64,000 nt of DNA from Nonomuraea helvata (GTDB lineage: Bacteria > Actinomycetota > Actinomycetes > Streptosporangiales > Streptosporangiaceae), in the NCBI RefSeq assembly GCF_039535785.1, contig NZ_BAAAXV010000009.1:248001-312000 (forward strand), in the 5' to 3' direction. Below the pieces are notes generated by a model. It ran no database searches, was not told where the DNA came from, and saw only the letters and a program-made list of their open reading frames with translations. Position numbers and translations under genes: made by a program. This document shows positions 49,911 through 57,700 of the stretch, piece after piece (the first letter of the stretch is position 1; each line of letters opens with the position of its first letter).

Positions 49911-51077
49911 ATGCGCGTCGCCCTCCTCACCACAACTCAGCATGGTCACCTGAACCCGTATGTTCCGGTGGTCAATGCGCTTCAGAATGCCGGCAGCGAG
50001 GTTGCGCTGCTGCTGTTGTCCGCGGACGGTGGCGCGCTCGACGAGCAACGTCGCCAGGCCTTGGGCAAGGCGGAGGTCCACGCGGTCGGGCAGGTCGAGA
50101 TGGCGCCGTGGAGCGGCGACCCGGCGAAGATCGGCCCGATGCTCCAGTCGTCGCCGGTGGCAGACCAGACAGCCGATGCGCTCCGTGCGACGGCGCCGGA
50201 CTTCGTACTCGTCGATTCGCTGCCGGTCACGGCGTCGGCCATGGTCGGCGCACAGGCGTCCGGCGTGCCGTACGGGATGATCTGGGCCAACCTGGGTGGA
50301 GTATGTCCGAGCGAGCATCGACGAGGTCGCTGGCCGTACGACGAGCAGGTCGGCGACTATCTGACCAGGCACGGGGTGTTGTGGTCGCCCCGGACTCATT
50401 CGGCGCGTTCGCCGATTCTCAATGTGATGCCGACGATTCCTGCTCTCGTCGGGGACGACGCGGTCACCGACGACGGTGTGCAGCTGGTCGGGTTGCCGGG
50501 TGCGGCGGGGACCCGCGGCGACGAGGTCGCCTTCTCGGGCCTGGATCGGATCGATCCCGACCGCCCGGTGGTGTACGTCTCCTTCGGCACGATCTTCTAC
50601 CGGCGGCCGGACCTGCTGCGCACGGTGATCACCGGGGCGGCGGCGACCGGTGCACAGGTGATCGCCGCGGTAGGAGATCTCGCCGAGGAGCTCGCGCTGC
50701 CCGACGACGTGCTCACCGCCCCGTACCTGCCGCAACGTGAGGTGCTCGAGCGCGCCGACGTGTTCATCACCCATGGCGGATACAACTCCGTGGCGGAGTC
50801 GATCCGGGCGGCGACACCGATGTTGGTGATCCCGCTGGCTGTGGATCAGCCTGTCCAGGCGTACTTCGTGGGTAGCGCGGGCTTCGGGACGGCATTGGAG
50901 CCGGCCGACGTCACCGAGCGGGCGGTCGCCGACGCTGTCACCGATCTGCTCGATCCCGCCCGGGACTACCGGGCCCGCCTGCGCGCTGCGCAGCCGGAGT
51001 GCGGCGATTCCGCCGTGCGCACGGCCGAGCTGGTCATCAGCACAGTCGAGACGCTCCAGCGAAAGGGGCAGCAGTGA
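49911..51077 (+). CDS. Glycosyltransferase family 1 (UGT/MGT type)
   Basis: The 388-residue GT-B enzyme begins MRVALLTTTQHGHLNPYVPV and has the GT1 donor motif: PYLPQREVLERADVFITHGG, then SVAESIRAATPMLVIPLAVDQ. The His-Gly-Gly and Asp-Gln ends are the UDP-sugar contacts. Such enzymes glycosylate small hydrophobic or phenolic acceptors, including macrolides and flavonoids. ATG 49911 follows GGAG. Its stop overlaps the Rieske gene start, so it leads a five- or six-gene operon. Confidence 0.93.
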   Translation: MRVALLTTTQHGHLNPYVPVVNALQNAGSEVALLLLSADGGALDEQRRQALGKAEVHAVGQVEMAPWSGDPAKIGPMLQSSPVADQTADALRATAPDFVLVDSLPVTASAMVGAQASGVPYGMIWANLGGVCPSEHRRGRWPYDEQVGDYLTRHGVLWSPRTHSARSPILNVMPTIPALVGDDAVTDDGVQLVGLPGAAGTRGDEVAFSGLDRIDPDRPVVYVSFGTIFYRRPDLLRTVITGAAATGAQVIAAVGDLAEELALPDDVLTAPYLPQREVLERADVFITHGGYNSVAESIRAATPMLVIPLAVDQPVQAYFVGSAGFGTALEPADVTERAVADAVTDLLDPARDYRARLRAAQPECGDSAVRTAELVISTVETLQRKGQQ

Positions 51078-52387
51078 CGATCGAACTGCAGCGGCCGGTG
51101 CGCGACCCGATCGTGATCGATGATCTCGAGCGCCTCTCATTCCGGGTGGATCGCCGCGCCTACACCGACGACGACCTGGCCGCACGGGAGATGACCAGGA
51201 TCTTCGACCGCTGCTGGCTGTACGTCGGGCACGAATCGGAGGTGCCCGGACCGGGCTCCTACGTGGCACGCGACGTCGGCGGGCGCCCGGTGGTCATGGC
51301 GCGCGGGTCCGACGGGGTGATCCGGGTGTTCGCGAACAGTTGCACTCACCGCGGGGCTCTGATCTGCTCGCAGCCGGCCGGACAGGCCAGATCGTTCCGG
51401 TGCCCGTATCACGACTGGACGTTCTCCAACCAGGGCGACCTGGTCGGGGTCCCGCTCCCGGACGGGTACGGGCCAGGCTTCCGTAAGGCGGACTTCGGCC
51501 TGGCGCAGCACCGTAGTGACAGTTACCGCGGTTTCGTGTTCATCACCTTCGATCCCGAGCAGCCGCGCACCTTGACCGAGTACCTGGCGGGGGCGACGGA
51601 GTACCTCGATCTGATCGACGACCAGTCCGAGGTCGGGATGGAGGTGATCCAAGGTGCGCAACTCCACGGGGCTCGGGCCAACTGGAAGCTCATGATGGAG
51701 AACAGCGTCGACATCTACCACTTCCGGGCCCTGCACAAGCGTTACGTCGGCTACATGGAGTCGCTGGGGTCGGTGCCGCCACGACGACGGGGCGGCTTCG
51801 GCCGCGCCCTCGGACTGGGGCATGGAGCCAACGAGCTGCCACCGGCGGCAGCCCGCCCGCTCGCCTACTGGACGCCGATGTTCGGCGCCGAGGTCCGGCC
51901 GCGGATCGAGGCGACGGCCGCACGGTTCGTCGACCGGTTCGGCGCCGAACGCGCCGAACGGATCACCGGCACCAATCGTGCGGTGCTGATCTTCCCCAAC
52001 TTGATGATCATCGACGCGATCGCGATCACGATCCGCAAGATCGACCCGGTCGGCGCCGGCCAGATGGCCATCACCTCGGTCGCCCTGGCCCCCAAGGACG
52101 AGGATCCGGACATCCGGGAACTCCGCAAGAGTCACTACCTGACCTTCCTCGGCCCCGCCGGCTTCGCCACTCCCGACGACATCGAGATCGTCGAGTCGTG
52201 CCAGCGGGGCTATCTCAACCGCACGGTCCGCTACTCGGATCTGTCACGCGGCATGAACAAGGAGGTCCCGGAGACGACCGACGAGCTTCCCGCCCGCGAG
52301 TTCTGGCGGCAGTGGGACCGGCTGATGTACGGCGACGACGGTCACCTCGATGTCGCTCACCGGGCCGAGATGCAAGGGGCAGAATGA
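51074..52387 (+). CDS. Rieske ring-hydroxylating dioxygenase, alpha subunit
   Basis: The 437-residue protein has the Rieske motif C-x-H-x17-C-x2-H (CTHRGALIC ... CPYHDWTF) and the mononuclear-iron facial triad: MENSVDIYHFRALH gives the bridging Asp and two His, and DIEIVESCQRG the third Asp. It would cis-dihydroxylate or demethylate an aromatic substrate. GTG 51074 overlaps the glycosyltransferase stop; the stop overlaps the beta-subunit ATG. No ferredoxin or reductase gene is adjacent. Confidence 0.95.
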   Translation: MTIELQRPVRDPIVIDDLERLSFRVDRRAYTDDDLAAREMTRIFDRCWLYVGHESEVPGPGSYVARDVGGRPVVMARGSDGVIRVFANSCTHRGALICSQPAGQARSFRCPYHDWTFSNQGDLVGVPLPDGYGPGFRKADFGLAQHRSDSYRGFVFITFDPEQPRTLTEYLAGATEYLDLIDDQSEVGMEVIQGAQLHGARANWKLMMENSVDIYHFRALHKRYVGYMESLGSVPPRRRGGFGRALGLGHGANELPPAAARPLAYWTPMFGAEVRPRIEATAARFVDRFGAERAERITGTNRAVLIFPNLMIIDAIAITIRKIDPVGAGQMAITSVALAPKDEDPDIRELRKSHYLTFLGPAGFATPDDIEIVESCQRGYLNRTVRYSDLSRGMNKEVPETTDELPAREFWRQWDRLMYGDDGHLDVAHRAEMQGAE

Positions 52388-52902
52388 CGATGACCATCGA
52401 GCTGACGGTCGACGAAGCGGCCCAGGTGCGGTTGTGGCACCGGGTGAGCGAGTTCCTTTTCCGTGAGGCGCGGCTGCTCGACGAGTGGCGCCTGCTCGAG
52501 TGGTACGACGAGATGCTGACCGACGACATCCGCTACTCGGTGCCTGCCACCGACGTCCGCGGCGAGTCGGCCGATGCGCTCGGGCTCATCGACGACGATG
52601 CCGCCCGGTTACGCCAGCGGATCGAACAACTCCTCAACGGTGAGGTGTGGTGCGAGAACCCTCGGTCGCGGACGAATCGGATGATCAGCAACGTGGAGAT
52701 CCTGACCGATCGGGGCACGCACCTCGACGTGGCGGCGAATGTCGTCGTGTACCGGTTCGGGCACGGGCGCTCTGACGCCTACGTCGGAAAATACCGGTTC
52801 GAGCTCGTCGTCGAGGGCGAGTCGTTCCGGGCCCGGAGACGGGTCGTGGTGCTCGACCACGAGACGTTGTACGAGCACGGAAAGCTCAGCATCATCCTGT
52901 GA
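52384..52902 (+). CDS. Aromatic-ring-hydroxylating dioxygenase, beta subunit
   Basis: The 172-residue protein has the SnoaL-like cone fold of dioxygenase beta subunits: FLFREARLLDEWRLLEWYDE near the N-terminus, IRYSVPATD, and the C-terminal YRFELVVEGESFRARRRVVV with LDHETLYEHGKLSIIL. Its immediate coupling to the alpha gene (ATGA) supports an alpha-3 beta-3 type enzyme. The longer frame upstream lies in the alpha gene and is not used. Confidence 0.93.
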   Translation: MTMTIELTVDEAAQVRLWHRVSEFLFREARLLDEWRLLEWYDEMLTDDIRYSVPATDVRGESADALGLIDDDAARLRQRIEQLLNGEVWCENPRSRTNRMISNVEILTDRGTHLDVAANVVVYRFGHGRSDAYVGKYRFELVVEGESFRARRRVVVLDHETLYEHGKLSIIL

Positions 52903-52909
52903 TCGGACA

Positions 52910-54118
52910 GTGACGGCGGCCGGCCCTGGCAACGTCCCACCCGTTGCCGACCCCCAGCCGAGTCTCCCTCGCGAGGTCTACGTCCTCAGTGTCGTCGGTG
53001 GCTGCGTCATGCTGGGCCTGGGACTGGTGCTCCCGGTGCTCCCGGTGTACGCGGCGACGTTCGGGGCCGGGCCCACCCAGATCGGAGTGCTCGTCGCCCT
53101 GTTCGCGTTGATGCGGCTGGCCACCAGTCCGTTCTGCGGCCGGCTCGGAGCTCGTTTCGGGGAGCGGCGAGTCCTGGTCACCGGCCTGCTGCTCTGTGCG
53201 CTCTCCTCGGCCCTGACGGCGTTCGCCGGGTCCTTCGGGCAGCTGCTCGTGTTCCGCAGCCTCGGCGGCGTCGGCTCGGTGCTGTTCTCGGTGTCCGCGC
53301 TGGCGACACTCCTGGCGATCGCGCCGGCCGACCAGCGGGGCCGGGCCAGCGCCGTGTTCGAAGCAGGCTTCCTGCTCGGCGGGATCTGCGGACCGGCGCT
53401 GGGCGGGCTCCTCGCTCTCATCGCCCTGTCCGCGCCGTTCGTGGCGTACGCCGTGCTGCTGCTGGCCGCCGCGGTACTGACACTGGCCGTGCTCCGCACC
53501 GGCCGAACCGCCGGCGCAGAGCCCGGCCGTGACGTGGTCCGGCTACCGGTCCTGCTGCGGGACCGACGCTACCTGGTGGCTTGCCTCGCAGCGTTGGCGC
53601 AGGGATGGGTCTTGTTCGGGCTGCGCAGCGCACTGGTCCCCACGGTGGTTGTGGCGTGGCGACATGACGTGACGTGGGTCGGGTGGGCGTTCACGATATC
53701 CGCCGTCGTTCAGGCGCTGCTCATCATGCCGGCCGGCTGGGTCGTCGATCGGGCCGGCCGCCGGCTCGCCATGATCGCCGGCACCGGTGTGGCCGCAGCG
53801 GCGATCACAGCCTTGGTGTTCGTGGACAGCTACGCCTGGCTCGTCGTCCTGCTCAGTGTGTACGCGGCGGGATCAGCGCTGCTCAACGCCGCACCAGCCG
53901 CGCTGATCGGTGACGTCGTCGCCGGCCGGGCCGGCAGTGGCGTCGCCGTCTTCTCGATGTGCACCGATGTCGGCGCCGTGGTCGGACCGGTCGTCGTCGG
54001 GCTCATCGCCGAGCGGGTGAGCGTTCCGGCCGCCTTCGGCAGCGGCGCCGCGCTGCTGGTCGTCGCCTTCGTGGCGTCGTGGACGTTGACAACTGTTCGG
54101 CCAACACGAAGGAGATGA
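52910..54118 (+). CDS. Major facilitator superfamily transporter
   Basis: The 402-residue protein has twelve hydrophobic segments. The inter-helix 2-3 loop GRLGARFGERRVLVTGL is an MFS motif A, and DRAGRRLAMI is its second-half counterpart. GPALGGLLALI resembles antiporter motif C of drug:proton exporters. It starts at GTG 52910, seven bases after the beta-subunit stop. It probably exports the product of the oxygenase/glycosyltransferase operon or a toxic intermediate. Confidence 0.92.
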   Translation: MTAAGPGNVPPVADPQPSLPREVYVLSVVGGCVMLGLGLVLPVLPVYAATFGAGPTQIGVLVALFALMRLATSPFCGRLGARFGERRVLVTGLLLCALSSALTAFAGSFGQLLVFRSLGGVGSVLFSVSALATLLAIAPADQRGRASAVFEAGFLLGGICGPALGGLLALIALSAPFVAYAVLLLAAAVLTLAVLRTGRTAGAEPGRDVVRLPVLLRDRRYLVACLAALAQGWVLFGLRSALVPTVVVAWRHDVTWVGWAFTISAVVQALLIMPAGWVVDRAGRRLAMIAGTGVAAAAITALVFVDSYAWLVVLLSVYAAGSALLNAAPAALIGDVVAGRAGSGVAVFSMCTDVGAVVGPVVVGLIAERVSVPAAFGSGAALLVVAFVASWTLTTVRPTRRR

Positions 54119-54121
54119 TCG

Positions 54122-54532
54122 ATGAATCAGCCGTCTGACCGACATGAGCGCGGTGAGGCCATGTTCCAGCAGGTCTTCGGCCGCGAACCGCGCCCGGGTT
54201 CGTACCCGGAGTTCCTGCGGATCACCGTCGACCACCTGTTCGGCGAGATCTGGACCCGCCCGCACCTGAGCGTCGAGGAGCGCGAGCTGGTCGCGCTGAC
54301 CGCGGTCACGCTGGCGCGGACCGATTGGGAGTTACGCGGCCACATCGGTGCCGCCCTGCACCTCGGGATGTCGCGAGAGAAGATCGTCGAAGTCATCATT
54401 CAGCTCGCCTACTACGGTGGCTGGCCGGTCGCCAACAACGGGCTTCGCGTCGCCCAGGAGGTCTTCGCCGAGCTGGACGCCGCCACCGGGAAGGACGGCA
54501 CCACCGGGAAGGACACGGACCATGACCAGTGA
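54122..54532 (+). CDS. Carboxymuconolactone decarboxylase family protein
   Basis: The 136-residue protein is of the CMD family: FGEIWTRPHLSVEERELVAL, ALARTDWELRGHIGAAL-like middle and GMSREKIVEVIIQLAYYGGW with PVANNG. It lacks the CxxC of AhpD-type members and resembles PcaC-type proteins, which act on aromatic-derived lactones. ATG 54122 is 3 bases after the MFS stop; the stop overlaps the next start. This supports an aromatic-compound role for the operon. Confidence 0.9.
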   Translation: MNQPSDRHERGEAMFQQVFGREPRPGSYPEFLRITVDHLFGEIWTRPHLSVEERELVALTAVTLARTDWELRGHIGAALHLGMSREKIVEVIIQLAYYGGWPVANNGLRVAQEVFAELDAATGKDGTTGKDTDHDQ

Positions 54533-55058
54533 ACCGTCTCCCCTCGACCCGGCCGAGAAGGTCGACCTGTGGCGCCAGCGGTTCTTCGAGGCCCAGGCGG
54601 CCGCGGAGGAGTTCATCCTGGGAGAGCACGGCGAAGAAGGCCTGGCCGCGTGGATCCAGGCGAACTCCCGCATCACCGCGAAGCTGCTGCAAGCGCAGCG
54701 GCCCGCCGGGGTATCCGCCACCGATCACTTCATGACCCGGCTGCAGCGTCAGCTGTTGCTGTACGACTCGGCGGTGACCAGTGAACCCCAACCCTCGGGC
54801 ACAGTCCTGCGCAACGCCGACTGCGGGATCCTCCGGTACCGCAAACGGGCCGCCCGCGCCGGCGTCGTACTGACGTTCTCGTCACCGTGCCCGTACTGCC
54901 AAGAGCTCAACACCGCCATCGCCGCCCGCTACGTGGAACCGGACGTCACAGTGTCGTGCGAACAGGCGGGCGACGGGTGCACCTGGCGCGCGGAATCTCC
55001 TCACGCTCCAGGAGAGGCCGCGGCCGGGTCACCGCACCGCGGACGAGCCGGCGATTGA
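54522..55058 (+). CDS. Unknown protein with conserved-looking cysteines
   Basis: The 178-residue protein has a helical N-terminal half (EKVDLWRQRFFEAQAAAEEF) and a C-terminal half with Cys at ADCGILRYRKR, SSPCPYCQEL and VSCEQAGDGCTW. The CPYC pair plus three further Cys could bind metal or be redox-active. ATG 54522 overlaps the CMD gene by 11 bases, so it belongs to the oxygenase operon. Its 3' end overlaps the convergent flavoprotein gene by 58 bp. I do not recognise the family. Confidence 0.8.
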   Translation: MTSEPSPLDPAEKVDLWRQRFFEAQAAAEEFILGEHGEEGLAAWIQANSRITAKLLQAQRPAGVSATDHFMTRLQRQLLLYDSAVTSEPQPSGTVLRNADCGILRYRKRAARAGVVLTFSSPCPYCQELNTAIAARYVEPDVTVSCEQAGDGCTWRAESPHAPGEAAAGSPHRGRAGD

Positions 55059-55657
55059 ACCAACGGCAGTGCCGTGCGGTCCTTGGCCGGCGACCGGCTG
55101 CCGTCGAGCGTCATGCCGAGTTGCCGGCCCACGGCCACACACAGGTCGAGCGCCGCGGTACGGGTCAGGTCCTCGTGATCGTTCTGGGTGAAGCACGCCG
55201 ACGCCACGTTCTTGTTCCGTAAACGCAGGTACCACGGGAACAACGAGCCCAGTGCGGGCTCGGTCAGCATGGTGCGCGAATGCACGATCGTCCCCACCAG
55301 CAGGTTGCCGAACGGGCGTTGCGTGGCGTTCATGAAGCTCTTCAATCGTTCCTGGAAGATCTTCAGCACCGCGGGTACGTTCCCCGCGTACACCGGCATG
55401 GCGAGCAGCATCGCCTGCGCGCCTTCGGCCAGACCGACGACATGCTCGAAGTCGTCGTCGAGCGTGCACCGGCCCACCTCCGGATCAAGGCAGGTGTCCT
55501 CGCCTTCGCACATCGCGATGCGATGGTCGATCAACCGAATTCGCTGGATCTCCGCGTCGTCGACCTCCCGGACGACGCCGGTGATCGCCGCCTCGAGCAG
55601 CGCATCGGTCAACGACGGGAGACGTTTCTGTGTGCAGGACAACGCAACGATCTTCAT
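55001..55657 (-). CDS. NAD(P)H-dependent FMN reductase/flavodoxin-fold protein
   Basis: The 218-residue protein starts at ATG 55657 behind GGGGAGA. It has MKIVALSCTQKRLPSLTDAL as the flavodoxin-like FMN-phosphate loop and AMLLAMPVYAGNVPAVLKIF as the second FMN loop. Between them CEGEDTCLDPEVGRC gives a Cys-x6-Cys-x7-Cys group, reminiscent of iron-sulfur flavoproteins. Convergent with the oxygenase operon, it could supply electrons to the Rieske enzyme, but this is inference. Confidence 0.85.
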   Translation of the reverse strand: MKIVALSCTQKRLPSLTDALLEAAITGVVREVDDAEIQRIRLIDHRIAMCEGEDTCLDPEVGRCTLDDDFEHVVGLAEGAQAMLLAMPVYAGNVPAVLKIFQERLKSFMNATQRPFGNLLVGTIVHSRTMLTEPALGSLFPWYLRLRNKNVASACFTQNDHEDLTRTAALDLCVAVGRQLGMTLDGSRSPAKDRTALPLVQSPARPRCGDPAAASPGA

Positions 55658-56061
55658 CCGAAGGGTCTCCCCTGTCCGCTCAGCGCCCCCAAGACCGGCC
55701 ACCTGACGAAGCCCCTATTGCCGCACACTGAGGCAGCCTCAACCTACCCACAATCGAGCATCGCCGAAAGGGGGATCGAAAACCACGTCAACCAGCTACT
55801 TGAGGAGCTGACGTGATCATCTTCCAGAGGAACCCGGGGCGCTTCACATCCATGCGTTTCCAAGACCGTTGTCAGCATCCGCGTTGGCAGGATCACCAAT
55901 CGTCGGAATTGAAGGTCTCCAGATCACGGGCGCCGAGCCGGGCAGTCATGCTCGGTGCGCGCCTGGTAGACGATCACGGGCACACTCTTCCCGTTGGGCC
56001 TACGGGATTCCTGCGAGTACTTGAGATCAAGTCGTAGGCTGACAGCGTGAAAGGTGGTGTC
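55658..56061. other. Intergenic stretch between flavoprotein and toxin-antitoxin-like genes
   Basis: Only weak candidate frames are present. The best is a 74-codon frame at 55813-56037 starting GTG behind GGAG, without a recognisable domain; I do not annotate it as a gene. Composition is lower in GC than the flanks, as expected for an accessory segment. Confidence 0.45.
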
Positions 56062-56355
56062 ATGAGCGCTCAGCGTGTCCACGGTGGTACACCGGACCAC
56101 CCCAGAGTGCCGCGGACGATCGGCGGAATCTCCGGCGCGCTGCGCGGCAGCCGCCGTGCGCAGTTCTTCGCAGAACTTCTTGAAGCTCAGCAGGGCGCTG
56201 AACTGGACGGCGTGCTCAACGCCTGGTGGGGTCGGGCCATGCTGGACACCGACCCGGACCGTGATCGTATCCGAGCAGCAGCCGAAGCCGGGACTCTGCC
56301 AACCACGACCATGGAGGAAGTCCTACGTCGCCGACGAGAGCGTGGCGCTCAGTGA
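56062..56355 (+). CDS. Antitoxin-like small protein (DUF6247-like)
   Basis: The 97-residue protein starts at ATG 56062 behind GGTGG. It reads PRTIGGISGALRGSRRAQFF then LNAWWGRAML and ends in a charged MEEVLRRRRERGAQ. The proline-start, helix-rich layout resembles the DUF6247 family that often precedes a small RelE-like partner in actinomycetes. Its stop overlaps the next start (GTGA), a typical toxin-antitoxin arrangement. Function inferred from architecture only. Confidence 0.7.
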   Translation: MSAQRVHGGTPDHPRVPRTIGGISGALRGSRRAQFFAELLEAQQGAELDGVLNAWWGRAMLDTDPDRDRIRAAAEAGTLPTTTMEEVLRRRRERGAQ

Positions 56356-56618
56356 GCGAGGACGACCTATGGCCGGTCGTACCATCGGAGGTCGTGGCTG
56401 AAACACTCGCCGACTCAGCGGTCTCGGCGGAGGTGTTCTCGAGTGTGGCCGCGCTCACAGTCGCCATTTGCGAGGACCCGTGGCTGACGGCAAGCGACCA
56501 GGTCGGCACCGATCCCGACTGGCGGGAGATCCTCATCCCCAAGGGATTCGGCATCGCGGAGTATCGGATCGACCGGAAGAATCAACAGGTGCTGCTAACC
56601 CGGATCGTCCTGTTCTGA
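56352..56618 (+). CDS. Toxin-like small protein, partner of the upstream gene
   Basis: The 88-residue protein is coupled to the upstream gene by GTGA overlap. It ends FGIAEYRIDRKNQQVLLTRI and VLF; the Y-R-I-D ... V-L-L-T-R-I strand pattern resembles RelE/ParE-fold toxins (Y-x-V-d ... v-x-v-l-x-v). The N-terminal half is more acidic than is usual for such toxins. I would treat it as a putative ribosome- or gyrase-targeting toxin at most. Confidence 0.65.
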   Translation: MSEDDLWPVVPSEVVAETLADSAVSAEVFSSVAALTVAICEDPWLTASDQVGTDPDWREILIPKGFGIAEYRIDRKNQQVLLTRIVLF

Positions 56619-56713
56619 CGGGATGAGCCCGGCCCTACGAACAGGCTTGGTAGCGAAGCCTTCTCCCTACTTCCTCCAATACGCGCCGCAAGGCTCTCAG
56701 GGAGCGTCTCCAT

Positions 56714-56923
56714 CAAAGTCGGGGCGGTTCACTACACCAGCTCCGGCACTACTACGCGAGCGTCATGCTGGCCGGCGGCGTTTCGGCCAAGGAACTCGCC
56801 GAATACCTCGGCCACTCCGACCCGGGATTCACCCTCCGCGTCTACGCTCACATGATGCCGGGGTCTCATGATCGCGCACGTAAGGCGATCGATGACCGTC
56901 CCTTCCGCATGCAGGGCCTGTGA
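56714..56923 (+). pseudogene. Tyrosine recombinase (integrase) C-terminal fragment
   Basis: The frame ending at TGA 56921-56923 reads LHQLRHYYASVMLAGGVSAK, ELAEYLGHSDPGFTLRVYAH and MMPGSHDRARKAID. The conserved Arg-His (LRH), the LGHS histidine and the VYAH tyrosine are the catalytic C-terminal half of phage-type integrases. The N-terminal and DNA-binding domains are absent and there is no start. It is evidence of a lost or decayed integrative element. Confidence 0.85.
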
Positions 56924-56984
56924 AGGCATCAAACGTACGTTGAAGTGTTCCGATCAACCTCAAGGCTGCGTCATATAGGCCGGT

Positions 56985-57560
56985 CTACTGCACGCTCAGC
57001 TTCTCTAGCACCTCCGCGGGCGTCAGCACCACTATGCCTACTCGGCGCTTGAGCTCTTCCCGCTTCTTAAGCATGTCGTCCTCGTCGCGTGTCACGAAGA
57101 AGTCATGCTCGGCCGTCCAGTGAGCAGAGAGGTGGTGGACGTCGTGGATCCGCTTGGCTTGTCGCTTGGTGGCCTTGGTGTCGCCTGGATCGACATGCCC
57201 AGGCCGCAGTTCCTGCGGAAGGATGATGTCCTGGATAGTCCTGTCAGCGTCCGCGCCCTCATCGCTCGCCAGCACGGCGACGCCAAGGATGGCTGTCGGA
57301 TAGTCCAACCGCATCACAGGGACAGTGCGGCCGATGAGCGGTCGATCGGCAAGCCATCGCAGGTTAGCTTCGCGGTGTTCGTCACGCGCCCTGATCTGCT
57401 CGGCATCGAAGGCATCGGTGATCCAAAGCTGCACGTGTCCGCCTCGTGCAAGCTCCACTAGCCGCTCAACATGCTGCCAGGCTCCCTGCCGCTGGACTGC
57501 ATCGATAATGCAGTTCGAGTCAAGAGTGATCTTTGGAATGGTTACCGTATCGTTATTCAT
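56985..57560 (-). CDS. PIN-domain protein
   Basis: The 191-residue protein has KITLDSNCIIDAV at the N-terminus (first PIN acidic residue with the typical D-S/T-N/S) and FFVTRDEDDMLKKREEL near the C-terminus (later acidic cluster). PIN domains are magnesium-dependent RNases, often VapC toxins, but at 191 residues this is longer than a classic VapC. No VapB-like antitoxin gene is visible next to it. ATG 57560. Confidence 0.82.
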   Translation of the reverse strand: MNNDTVTIPKITLDSNCIIDAVQRQGAWQHVERLVELARGGHVQLWITDAFDAEQIRARDEHREANLRWLADRPLIGRTVPVMRLDYPTAILGVAVLASDEGADADRTIQDIILPQELRPGHVDPGDTKATKRQAKRIHDVHHLSAHWTAEHDFFVTRDEDDMLKKREELKRRVGIVVLTPAEVLEKLSVQ

Positions 57561-57700
57561 TGCCTCATGCTGACAGATAACTCACCGTCGCGCATCCGCA
57601 TTACGATCCCGGGGTCCTTCATCGGCCAGCGACCCATCGATGAGGGTCCTTGCAGCCTTATGCGGCCGTTGAACCCACAGAAGGAGGCATCGCCGGATCT

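Noticed and set aside
55813..56037. 74-codon plus-strand frame behind GGAG
   Set aside because: No recognisable domain and unremarkable composition; a ribosome-site-like GGAG alone is weak evidence. Left in the intergenic description.
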